From: Parietaria judaica
Lineage: Eukaryota; Streptophyta; Magnoliopsida; Rosales; Urticaceae
Direction: 5' to 3'
DNA length: 64,000 nucleotides
Assembly (NCBI GenBank): GCA_954871525.1
Contig: OX940863.1
Span: 23,510,001-23,574,000, forward strand
Part shown: piece after piece, positions 22,795 through 33,358 of the stretch
How positions within the stretch are numbered: the first letter of the stretch is position 1
Layout: every line of letters begins with the position of its first letter
The notes under the pieces: model-generated
Databases searched by the model: none
Seen by the model: the letters and a program-made list of their open reading frames with translations, nothing else
Told to the model about the DNA's origin: nothing
Program-made: the position numbers and the translations under genes

Positions 22795-25423
22795 ATGGTA
22801 ACCACCGCAACGAGAGCAGATTTCGACCTACACATCCAAAAGAGCTTCTCCTTCAGCGCCTTCAAAGAATCCGCGCTCGGATTCTTCTCCGACGATGACG
22901 AGCAGCAAAACGACACCGCCATCAACTTGACGGACGACAACTCCTTCATAGAAATAGTCCTGGATCATAAAAACTCCGACTATGCCAAATCCGCCTCCAA
23001 CCTCGCTGGCTCCGACCACCTACGCATATCGTTCTCCTCGAGCTTCCCATCGATCCCGGAACCAGTGCGTCGTTCCGTTGTTCAGGTACGAGTAACACCT
23101 AATTAAGTACTAGAAGTGTTCGACGTTTCGAAAACTCGATTTTCTACAATTTTGTTTTTAAGCAGATATCGCCGTCAGCGAGCCTGAGATCCTCGTCAGT
23201 GGGCACGACCACCTCGATATTCCCGGGGTCGGAGTCCTTCACCCTGCACGAGAGCTCTCGCCGGCGAGATCAGTTACCGGCGTTCAGTCCTTTGGTCCAC
23301 ACGCTGCTCTTCACGCTGGATCAGGCTCCGTCACCTGCGCTGGAGATCGACGATCGTGATCGGATCATGGACGGTGAGGATCACTGGAAGAGGAATCAGC
23401 ATTTACAGGTGGCGATGATCGACAGTGACGTATTTAACAGGTACTGATCATCAACTCACATGTGCTTCGTATCTTGCTTTGATTATATATATATATAGGG
23501 TAAACTGCGGCTAATGTACCCAATGTTTGATTTTCTACGGATTATATACCCAATGTTTATTTTTGGCGGCTAATGTACCCAATGTTTGATCCGTTAGATA
23601 TTTTTGGGTTTTCCGTCAGTTGACCGTTAGAGAGTTATATGTACACTTTTCGTATTTTTGACATAACTCACTCATTTTTTGTCCAAATTTTATGCACGAC
23701 CTATGGTTGGAAAGATAAGAGATAGATCTACAACTTTAATGTTTTAAGTTTTGTAAAATCAGTTTTAAAAAAATACGAAATTTCAAGTACAACGTAAAAC
23801 TGGACATTAGTTTAATGCAAAATATTTGTTTCGAGCAAATTTTAATATACTTAATGACTTTTTATGATGAAACGTAAAACTAAAAAGTTGTAGATAAACT
23901 TTTTATCTTTCCAACGGTTGTTTATTTATAAATTTTGGACAAAAAATGAGTGAGTTATGCCAAAAATATAAAAGATGTGATGTGAAATAATATTTCATAT
24001 TTTTGGCATAACTCACTCGTTTTTTATCCAAAATTTATAAATAAACATCCGTTGGAAAGATAAAACATTTATCTACAACTTTTTACTTTTACGTTTCATC
24101 ATAAAAAGTCATTAAGTATATTAAAATTTGCTCGAAACAAATATTTTGCATTAAACTAATGTCCAGTTTTACGTTGTACTTGAAATTTCGTATTTTTTTA
24201 AAATTGATTTTACAAAACTTAAAACATTAAAGTTGTAGATCTATCTCTTATCTTTCCAACCATAGGTCGTGCATAAAATTTGGACAAAAAATGAGTGAGT
24301 TATGTCAAAAATACGAAAAGTGTACATATAACTCTCTAACGGTCAACTGACGGAAAACCCAAAAATATCTAACGGATCAAACATTGAGTACATTAGCCGC
24401 CAAAAATAAACATTGGGTACATAATCCACAGAAAATCAAACATTGGGTACATTAGCCGCAGTTTACCCATATATATATTCTTCAGTTTTACGTAGAGTAC
24501 GTACAAGATCGAGTTATCAGTTTAGATTATTCTATACGTGTTACGTAGACTATGGACTTCAATGTGTGAACTTTTTGAACGCAAATTAATGAAGACAATA
24601 TATAAATACATATAAATATATAATATTATATAATAAGTTTCCTTTCATAAATAAAATTAGTGTATTAAGGACTAATCCATGAGCTAATTAGTGTTTTAAG
24701 GACCTGATCATATCATAGCTAAATTATTAGTCTCGCCACGATGAAAACTTAAGTACTTAACGACTGAAACACTGGCTTAGCATAATACACGTATGTGAGT
24801 ATTTTATTTCACTAACCTCATAATTAATTAGGAAAGTATCGAACGTTACACCAGCAAGAAGCAATAATGGCGGCAATAATCACCAAAGTTATGGCATAAT
24901 GAAGCTGTTGATGATCAAAATATTCCGAGTCGCCAAAGTCCGAAAGCTTTTCTCTTCACTTCTCACCAAATCCAGAGGCCAAGTCAACTATCATCTCTGC
25001 GACCCCAACAAACTCCAAAACGACATGTCGTACACCACCAACAAGAGATCATCAAAACCCTACAATTCCAATGAAACAACACACTCAGATTACTACTATA
25101 CAAACGACCTGGGAGTGTGTTACGATGGCTTCGGTGTCGTTTCCGATGCCAAAAGGTACTCTCCCCGCAACAGGGAACGGCGTCGCTCGGTCAACCAGAA
25201 GCCGGTGAGGGCATTGGACGTGAGTTTGGGTGCGGTGGGAGGCGTGCTGGAGGCGCTGAATGCGAGCGGGCGGAGAAGAAAAACTAGCAGCTGCCCTAGC
25301 TCGATAAAGTCGTCGCCGATTCACCAAGGCCTCGGCGACGCATTTTTCGCAGGCGAAAGCTCGATTCAGGCCGCGATCGCCCACTGTAAAAGCTCGCTTG
25401 GGCAGTCCACGGACGGAGTTTAG
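22795..25423 (+). CDS. Membrane-associated kinase regulator-like protein (MAKR/BKI1 family)
   Basis: Three exons, join(22795..23085, 23166..23440, 24832..25423), give 385 residues; all junctions are GT-AG and keep frame. The N-terminus has FDLHIQKSFSFSAF and an acidic segment (FFSDDDEQQ), then SFIEIVLD, a box seen in MAKR proteins. The last exon has a Lys/Arg-rich part (KIFRVAKVRKLF, RNRERRRS) that could bind membrane phospholipids, and ends with SSIQAAIAHCKSSL, matching the C-terminal receptor-kinase-binding peptide of BKI1/MAKR proteins. Family members sit at the plasma membrane and restrain or modulate leucine-rich repeat receptor kinases such as BRI1. The exact paralogue is unclear. Intron 2 (1,391 bp) contains a 971-bp palindromic MITE; intron 1 is only 80 bp. 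Confidence 0.8.
23498..24468. mobile_element. 971-bp near-perfect palindromic Mutator-like MITE in an intron
   Basis: Ends GGGTAAACTGCGGCTAATGT and its exact complement. Two arms of about 480 bp match almost throughout, meeting near 23985 with hardly any loop. The 9-bp flank ATATATATA occurs on both sides but lies in TA-rich DNA. The terminal repeat is shared with the elements at 25673 and 27715, both of which have clear 9-bp duplications, so I assign the group to Mutator-like elements. It lies wholly within intron 2 of the MAKR-like gene. Confidence 0.92.
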
Positions 25424-25672
25424 GTTTTAAGTATATATACTATATATAATATAATTATTATCAATTACTTGTATGAGATCTTAAACCTTGATCAGGAAAT
25501 TTGAAAATTATATATTATTTATTTCCCACTTATATTCATACATTGGAGAAATTTGTGGCGAAAATAGTTATATTATGGATTTAGGTATAGATAGATTTTA
25601 TGTTATATTTTTTGTGGTGAAATGGCTTTGTTATAGTTAACTAAGTTAAGTCATTAAGCTATATTATTCTAT

Positions 25673-26196
25673 GGGTAAACTGCGGCTAATATACCCAATG
25701 TTTGATTCGCTGCGGATTGTGTACCCAATGTTTATTTTCGACGGCTAATGTACCCTATGTTTGATTCGCTGCGGATTATGTACCCAATGTTTATTTCCGT
25801 TAGATTTTTCATCCATTCCGTCACTTGACCGTTAACCAGTGCCACGTCAGCTCCACCTAAGAACCCACGTGGTGCTGATTCCTCCAATCGCGACCTGCCA
25901 CGTGTCATGTGGCATTGTAAAATTGCAAAAAAAATTACAATTTTTTTTACACAATGCCACATGACACGTGGCAGGTCGCGATTGGAGGAATTAGCGCCAC
26001 ATGGGTGCTTAGGTGGAGTTGATGTGGCACTGGTTAACGGTCAAGTGACGGAATGGATGAAAAATCTAACGGAAATAAACATTGGGTACATAATCCGCAG
26101 CGAATCAAACATTGGGTACATTAGCCGTCGAAAATAAACATTGGGTACATAATCCGCAGCGAATCAAACATTGGGTACATTAGCCGCAGTTTACCC
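25673..26196. mobile_element. 524-bp palindromic Mutator-like MITE
   Basis: Same terminal repeat (GGGTAAACTGCGGCTAAT), perfect 9-bp duplication TTATTCTAT (25664-25672 and 26197-26205), and arms of about 250 bp meeting near 25935. Subrepeats of TACCCAATGTTTGATTCGC and TGCGGATTATGTACCC make up the outer arms. Near-identical reading frames on the two strands are the two arms read in opposite directions, not genes. It starts about 250 bp after the stop codon of the MAKR-like gene. Confidence 0.95.
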
Positions 26197-26205
26197 TTAT
26201 TCTAT

Positions 26206-26488
26206 TGTGAAAGTCTTTAAGTTATCATTTCTTAGCTTGCTTCTATCGCCTATATATGTACTAAAATTAATAATATAAGTATTTTTGCCACAAAAATAAC
26301 ATTAATATTTTCGTGCCTATTTTTATTTCATTTTTTACCCATGCCACGTGCGAGGTGAAAACTATGTAGGCAGTTATCTAAAACAATGTATGAAAGTCAA
26401 CAAAATAACAATTTGAGAACTTTCACCATAAAAATATAACATAAAGATTTATTTACAACAAAATCGGATAATTTTATTACTAACTCTA

Positions 26489-26536
<48 letters not shown>

Positions 26537-27534
26537 GCCATGTTCTATCTGAAAAACAGTCACGAGAAGCTTGTAAATCCAAAATTGATTTTTATCGTTG
26601 TATATAATTGGTGAGGTGTAGATCACCTCACATGGTTCAATACATCGAAGGAAAATTAAATATATTGTTTAGTATTTGAATCACAAGTGTCAATTTTTTT
26701 ATTATTATCTAATGAAGTATATTTTAATTTTAATTTTAATTTTTGTGACTAAGCACAATTATTCATAACAAGTGAATTGCTATCTAGGCAATAGGCATAC
26801 CAAGATTTATTCGATGATGAGTAATCTTATAAGGACAACTATAATTTGGTGTTCAGAGAATATATGCCTGGGTTGTTTGATTTAATTTATGTACTGAAGA
26901 CAATTAGTGTCTCGAAAAATTTAAAATAAATTAAATTTGTAGTTTGATGATATACCTAGAGAAAGAAAGAAAAAAAGGGTCAAGCTATTTTCGTAAGCAA
27001 TTGTGAATATATATTTACTTTCGTGATTTTCGTGTAGTTGGGATATTATTGTATTGGGCTGGGCCTTGAATAAACCTTAGGTCTATATTAAAATGAGGCT
27101 TTCATTGACAAGTTTAAGAAATTGTATCACATATTTGATAAGATTAATTAATATTAAATTACTGTATGATTTTTTAAATTAATAGTCAATAAATAATAAA
27201 TTTAATTAAATAGTATTTTTAAAGTCTTAGTTGTAAATAGTACATTAAATTATTACGCCATAAATATATGATCTCTGTAATATGATAAATTAGATGTTCG
27301 CTTCGCTATACGTTCTATTATCTTTGCAAAAAATCTATAAATTGTGTTAAAGTGGAACTGCATATTGTCAAATTCTATAAATATGTTAAGTTCGAATTTT
27401 AGTCTAATTTTTTCTAAATGGTTTAAACTTTAAATGCGTTGTCATGGTTAAAAAAAAAAAAAAAACAACTACAACAACCATTATGTTTTTTTTTTTTTTG
27501 TCCAAATTGTACAGTTCTTAACTCTAACTTTAAA

Positions 27535-27573
<39 letters not shown>

Positions 27574-27705
27574 ATTTTTTTATTTTAAAAGGATTTTTAA
27601 AAATATATTTATCAACTGATGAAAATGGTCCGAACTCCGAAGCATAATTTTTCCAAAATGTTAACATCCATTGTTAGTTTTTGGTCTGCTTTTCATTCCC
27701 CTTAA
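26206..27705. other. AT-rich intergenic DNA
   Basis: No gene seen. (TA)n microsatellites at about 26492-26533 and 27537-27570. Confidence 0.6.
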
Positions 27706-27959
27706 TATATTTTTGGGTAAACTGCGGCTATAATACCCAATGTTTCATTTTTTTTAAGGGCTTATTAGCAAAATACTCATTTAATCATAAAGGTTTTAAA
27801 AAATTACTCAAAGGTTTGATAAAATTAAAGAAGTACTCAAGTGGTTTTTTATGGACAAAAATAACCCCATCTTCCTCTTATGTCTCGATCACCATTCGAC
27901 GAAGCCTTCAATCACCCTTCTTCTTCAACGAAGCCGTTCGACCTCCATGTACGGATTCC

Positions 27960-28292
27960 GGCGCCGAAGCTCCGACGATCGCGAAGCTGAAGGTGTTCGT
28001 GGTGTTCTACTCGATGTACGGACATGTAGAGGGCTTGGCTCGCCGGATGAATAAGGGCGTGGACGGCGCCGAAGGCGTAGAGGCGTCTCTGTTTAGGGTT
28101 CCGGAGACTCTGCCGGCGAGTGTGCTGGAGCAGATGAAGGCTCCGGCGAAGGATCCCGAGGTTCCGGTGATTTCGGTGGCGGAGCTCGCGGAGGCGAACG
28201 GCGTGCTGTTCGGGTTCCCGACACGGTACGGGGCGATGGCGGTGCAGATGAAGCCGTTCTTCGACTTCGATGAGGCAGCTCTAATATCCTAG
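27960..28292 (+). pseudogene. Captured FQR1/WrbA-like quinone reductase fragment
   Basis: From about 27981 the frame encodes KVFVVFYSMYGHVEGLARRM, VEASLFRVPETLP, and VLFGFPTRYGAMAVQMKPFF, the N-terminal half of a flavodoxin-like NAD(P)H:quinone oxidoreductase of the FQR1/WrbA family, including the first FMN phosphate-binding loop and the FGFPTR region. The family enzyme reduces quinones by two electrons and is about 200 residues long; here similarity stops near 28268 and six unrelated codons follow before TAG. No in-frame ATG lies upstream of the homologous part apart from the internal Met of YSMYG, and the frame extends into the transposon end. It is a fragment carried by the Pack-MULE, intact in frame but not a complete gene. 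Confidence 0.88.
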
Positions 28293-28955
28293 AAATTCTT
28301 CCCTCCGTTTCCCTCCCCTGCAGTTCCGGTCCGATCTGCGTTCTCTGCGGTTAGGGTCCGATCTGCTGTTCTGCAGTTCCCTTCCTTCCTTTGATGAGCA
28401 CCTCTCCGAGCTTCTCTCTTCTTTCTCTTTGCCACCAGCGTTCAAAGAGACAAGCCTACCAAGCTCTTCAGCTTCAATCGGCAGCAAACTCCCACGCTCA
28501 AGCTCCCACGCCGAGCTTCTCCACCACCAGCGTCGTGCTTCTCCACCACTAGCGTCGTCGTTACCTCTGGCCAGCCACAGTCACGAATCCCAGAGCCAAA
28601 CAGCAACCTTTCTATCTCGCTTTCTACTTCGATTCAAAGCTTCTCAATCGATTCCAAAATCGATTCTCTGCAATCGCCTCCTTGGGTTTCCTCATGCTTC
28701 AAAGATTTGAGCTCCAAGGAACACCAAGCTCTGCAACAGCTCTGAAGCTCGAGCACCAATTGGACTCTTTATAGATTTTTTTAAAATTATTTTTTTACCT
28801 TTTAATGCTTCTATTTTTTATTTATTTTTTGCTCTCAAATCCCAATTATACTCGAGAAGCTAAATTCGATACGAGAGCCAAAGCCGCCGAAGAGCGTCGT
28901 TGAAAGGAATTCAAAATGAGCGCCAAAGATAATTCAAGACGAGTTTTAAAGAAAC
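28293..28955. other. GC-rich segment of unknown origin in Pack-MULE
   Basis: Base composition up to about 28740 is gene-like, in contrast to the flanks. A 93-codon frame at 28429-28710 is Ser- and Pro-rich with no domain I recognise. Likely another captured host fragment, possibly a leader or an exon; origin unknown. Confidence 0.45.
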
Positions 28956-28959
28956 CAAA

Positions 28960-31345
28960 AATCGTGTAATTATATTTATGTAATTCAAGTTACCAAAATG
29001 TAACTAGAATTACATATAAATGTAAATGTGGTTACACTAATTTAATTGGAATTAAAGTTATCGTAACCGAAGTTACATTATCGTAACCGAAGTTACATTA
29101 TCGTAACTGAAGTTACACTTATGTAACTGTAGTTACAATTTTGTAACCAAAGTTAAAATTTCAATATATTTGTTCAAATAATAATTTAGTGCTTTGGGAG
29201 TTAATTTGGAAGTATTAAAATAAAGTTACACTTTTGTAACTCAAGTTACATAAGTGTAACCGGTGTTACACTTTTGTAATAGAAGTTACACTTTCGTAAT
29301 TCTAGTCACATATGGTTATGTAATAGTATGACCACAATTATGTAATAATATGACCACAATCATTAGAGTTACACTAATGTAAATATGGTTACACTAATTT
29401 AATTGGAATTAAAGTTTTGTAACCGAAGTTACATTATCGTAATTGAAGTTACACTTATGTAACTGGAGTTACAATTTCAATGTATTTGTTCAAATAATAA
29501 TTTAGTGCTTTGGTAGTTAATTTGGAAGTATTAAAATAATTTTTGTAACTGAAGTTACACTTTCGTAATTCTAGTCACATATGGTTATGTAATAGTATGA
29601 CCATAATCATTAGAGTTACACTAATGTAAATGTGGTTACACTAATTTAATTGGAATTAAAGTTTTGTAACCGAAGTTACATTATCGTAACTGAAGTTACA
29701 TTATCGTAACTGAAGTTACACTTATGTAACTGGAGTTACAATTTCAATATATTTGTTCAAATAATAATTTAGTGCTTTGGGAGTTAATTTGGAAGTATTA
29801 AAATAATTTTTGTAACTGAAGTTACACTGTTGTAACTCAAGTTACATAAGTATAACCGGTGTTACACTTTTGTAACAGGAGTTACACTTTCGTAATTCTA
29901 GTCATATATGGTTACACTTATGTTACATAATTATATTAATCCAGTCTCCATCTAAAGGTATGTAGCAATAATTTCATATAATTTGAGGTACAAAAAAGAA
30001 TTTAAATTGAAATATTGTCAAAAAATATTGACATACAATTATGTAATACTATGACAACAATCATTAGACTTACACTAATGTAAATGTGGTTACACTAATT
30101 TAATTGGAATTAAACTTTTGTAACCGAACTTACACTTTTGTAACCGAAGTTACATTATCGTAACAGAAGTTACATTATCGTAACTGAAGTTACACTTATG
30201 TAACTGTAGTTACACTTTTGTAACCAAAGTAACAATTTCAATATATTTGTTCAAATAATAATTTAGTGCTTTGGAAGTTAATTTGGAAGTATTAAAATAA
30301 TTTTTGTAACTGAAGTTACACTTTTGTAACTCAAGTTACATAAGTGTAACCGGTGTTACACTTTTGTAATAGGAGTTACACTTTCGTAATTCTAGTCATA
30401 TATGGTTATGTAATAGTATGACCACAATTATGTAATACTATGACCACAATCATTAGAGTTACACTAATGTAAATATGGTTACACTAATTTAATTAGAATT
30501 AAAATTTTGTAACCGAAGTTACATTATCGTAACTGAAGTTACACTTATGTAACTGGAGTTACAATTTCAATATATTTGTTCAAATAATAATTTAGTGCTT
30601 TGGGAGTTAATTTAGAAGTATTAAATTAATTTTTGTAACTGAAGTTACACCTTTGTAACTCAAGTTACATAAGTGTAACCGGTGTTACACTTTTGTAATA
30701 GGAGTTACACTTTCGTAATTCTAGTCATATATGGTTATGTAATAGTATGACCACAATTATGTAATACTATGACCACAATCATTAGAGTTACACTAATGTA
30801 AATGTGGTTACACTAATTTAATTGGAATTAAAGTTTTGTGACCGAAGTTACATTATCGTAACCGAAGTTACATTATCGTAACTGAAGTTACAGCTTCCAT
30901 GATTCTCTCGCTGTCCCTATCCCTCGGACCCGTGCTATTATTACATTTAACACCTGTGTAATTCTCTTTACATTTACGTTATTGTAATTACAACTATTTT
31001 TTTGTAGTTACACTTATGTAACTTTTATTACATAATTCTCTTTTCCACTATAATTATATATGTAAGTGTAATTACGTAAATTTGTATTAGACCAATTGGT
31101 TAATTATATGTTAAAAAATTGTATATATTAGTCAAATATTTGAATCAAATATTACAAGTGTATTTATTATGGAATCAAATTTCAATATATATCTTAAAAT
31201 AATAATTTAGTGCTTTTTCTTTACTGGAATTAATTTGTAAGTATTAAAATAAAATAATTTTTTTAACTGAAGTTACACTTTTGTAACTCCGATTTTCAAT
31301 TATGTAACCGGTGTTACACTTTTGTAACTGGAGTTACACTTATGT
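28960..31345. repeat. 2.4-kb array of GTTAC/GTAAC half-palindromes
   Basis: GTTACA and TGTAAC words alternate every 8-12 bp in long stretches, for example GTAACTGAAGTTACACTT then ATGTAACTGGAGTTACA. Pairs form short palindromes such as GTTACACTTTTGTAAC, GTTACATTATCGTAAC and GTTACATAAGTGTAAC. A higher-order unit with the spacer CAATATATTTGTTCAAATAA followed by TTTAGTGCTTTGG recurs at about 29162, 29477, 29742, 30238, 30567 and, more diverged, 31180, at uneven spacings of about 265-610 bp. No coding frame. It fills the middle of the Pack-MULE. Confidence 0.93.
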
Positions 31346-31679
31346 CTTAATTATGTAACATCAATTCTTTATGCTTCTGTTTAAACACATGTAATCCAAA
31401 AAATAAAGATAATAATCATAAGAGTTTAAAAGATAATTTTAAACAAATACAATATTATTGTTCATAAGTTAAACTAATACAAACTCTGACACTTCCTTTT
31501 TTTTTCCTTTTCATTCTCCATGAAATAAAGAATACAAATATATATTACAACCGATACAAATTCCACAAACTATACCAAAAAAAAGAGAGAAAATAATCGT
31601 GTATCCAATTTCTATAATACACACATATATGATATATCCCATAAAAAATTACAAAAAATTCCCCAGCGATCCAAAACAC

Positions 31680-32250
31680 CTAAAAGGCCTTATTCAGGTT
31701 TCTTGGCTTAGAAGTCACCATAGAGAGAGACCAAACTGCAGAAGCTCACGAGAACGTCTCAGCTCACGACATCTGTCTTTCCCTTCCTTCCAAACAGTAG
31801 AAGCTTCCGGAAACCCTTCACCGCCTTCGGAGAGCTCGGATCCTCGCCGCCGCTGTTCCATTTCTTCCTCGAAGGCGGCGACCCCGCTGTGCTCGTGCGC
31901 GGAGGCGTTGACGCTTCGATCTCCTCGATTTCATGTGTTGCTAGTGAGTCCTCGATAGCAAGTGACGGCTCAATGTCTGGAAGAATCTCTACAGGTTGTT
32001 CGTCCGGAACTGGAGATTCCTCAGTTCCCTAGAGAAACCGTCGTCGGTTCCGTCACCTTCGCTGGGCCACCGCCGCCGTGTTCCTCGGTTTCACTAGTTC
32101 GAAGTTCCTTTTCAACAACGGAATTCACAAGAAGCTTTGGTGCCTTGACAACATCGGGTTCAGAAGAAGTTACCTCCGTAAGTTACCCGAGATACGAAAT
32201 TATGCCCCGAAATCCTAAAATATTAATCAATAATTAAGCAATCCTGCGAC
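31680..32250 (+). other. GC-rich segment of unknown origin in Pack-MULE
   Basis: From about 31690 to 32190 the composition is gene-like. One frame over 31840-32030 reads DASISSISCVASESSIASDG before a stop; another over 32065-32165 reads AAVFLGFTSSKFLFNNG. Neither is assigned to a family. Possibly captured exon pieces; I cannot identify the source gene. Confidence 0.4.
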
Positions 32251-32517
32251 CGAAACACACGCCCGACCCAAACGAGATCGCTCATAACACTAACTTCACA
32301 AAACCAGAAGGCCAATGAAAGCTTGAAACTTCAAATGAACAAAGATAATTACGCTTGAATGAAGACAATTGATCGAATTTCAAACACAAATTCCTCAAAA
32401 AATTAAAAACCTTAACTTCGAGCAAAAGTGAAAGAATGAAAGAAACCTTGAAAAGAGGTTTCGTGAGAAGACAGATTCTAGATGATAATTCGTGAGAGCC
32501 GGTTTGCAGAGGAGAAC

Positions 32518-32724
32518 TCAAGAGAGAGAAAATGATTTGTAGAGGTAATCCAAGAGCTTCCAAGGCGTCTTCAAATCGGAGACGAGCAGCTTGGTCTTCT
32601 TGCCGAGAGTGTGCCAAATGGGATCCAACTGCCTCCTCACGATCTCGTCGAAGGACTTGAACAACCCGTTCTCCAACGTCGAAGGAGCTCGGGGAAGGAG
32701 ATCGTCGCGAGGAGCTTGAATCAA
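32518..32724 (-). pseudogene. Captured XPF/UVH1-like DNA repair endonuclease fragment
   Basis: The minus-strand frame encodes LFKSFDEIVRRQLDPIWHTL, then KKTKLLVSDLK and WKLLDYL. This matches the conserved helicase-like region of the XPF/RAD1 (plant UVH1) nuclease subunit, which cuts 5' of DNA lesions together with ERCC1. Only about 45 residues of a protein of roughly 950 are present; the similarity ends abruptly at LLDYL, as at an exon boundary. It is a transposon-borne fragment, not a gene. The upstream 20 residues do not look related. Confidence 0.75.
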
Positions 32725-33209
32725 ACGATTGCAGAGGAGAGCTCGAGAGGGAAGAAGGCAAGGTTAGGGCTCGGGAGAGAAGGAGAGCTCGAGAGGAGAG
32801 GGGAGAAGGCAGAGTTATGGTTTGAGGGTAATTAGGGAAAACAAAGTATAAAATGAGTATAATTTAGATTATTGAAACCTTGAGTACTTTTTTAAATAGT
32901 TTGATTTTTATTGAGGCTTTTGTTAATAAGCCCTTTTTTTAATTATATACCCAAAGTTTTATTTTGGTGGCTATAATACTCAAAGTTTATTCCGTTAACG
33001 CCAAACGTACCCACCGTTAAATCTCCGTTATTTCGCCCGCGTGGCATATATTATAAGGGTAAACTGCGGCTAAAATACCCAATGTTTCATTTTTTTTTAT
33101 TTATGTACCCAAAGTTTTTTTGTGTGGCTATAATACCCAAAGTTTATTCCGTTAACGCCAAACGTACCCACCGTTAAATTTCTGTTATTTCGCCCGCGTG
33201 GCATATATA

Positions 33210-33358
33210 TATATATTTTTACAGGGCCCACACTCTCTCTCTCTCACTGAGACACAAAATTAAAAGCGTACAAGGGTTTCGATCACACGCCCTCGTTGAA
33301 CCCGCAGACACACTGAGCCACCCGTCCACCTTCATCTCCTGCTATGGTAATCGACATT
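33210..33358 (+). other. Possible captured leader segment
   Basis: Inside the outer Mutator-like element, a CT-rich stretch (CACTCTCTCTCTCTCACTGAG) and a moderately GC-rich stretch end with CTGCTATG directly followed by GTAATC. It resembles a 5' leader with a start codon at an exon end. Weak evidence; no protein can be read. Confidence 0.25.

Larger units (their letters stand above)
27758..32933. mobile_element. Pack-MULE with captured host gene fragments, 5.2 kb
   Basis: The left end GGGCTTATTAGCAAAATACTC and the complement of the right end, GGGCTTATTAACAAAAGCCTC, match at 18 of 21 positions, and weaker similarity extends about 100 bp inward. A perfect 9-bp duplication TTTTTTTAA flanks it (27749-27757 and 32934-32942), and removing it rejoins the outer element. 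No transposase is visible. Just inside the left end is an FQR1/WrbA-like gene fragment on plus; just inside the right end is an XPF/UVH1-like fragment on minus; two more GC-rich unidentified segments lie further in, and the middle 2.4 kb is a GTTAC/GTAAC array. Capture of host gene pieces by a Mutator-like element defines a Pack-MULE. Confidence 0.88.

Noticed and set aside
25732..26137. Two near-identical proteins encoded on opposite strands
   Set aside because: They are the two arms of a palindromic MITE read in opposite directions.
28960..31345. CRISPR-like or satellite repeat array
   Set aside because: Spacing is irregular, repeats alternate in orientation, and the array is inside a plant transposon with target-site duplication; not a CRISPR. 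It may be satellite-like, but it is bounded by the Pack-MULE.
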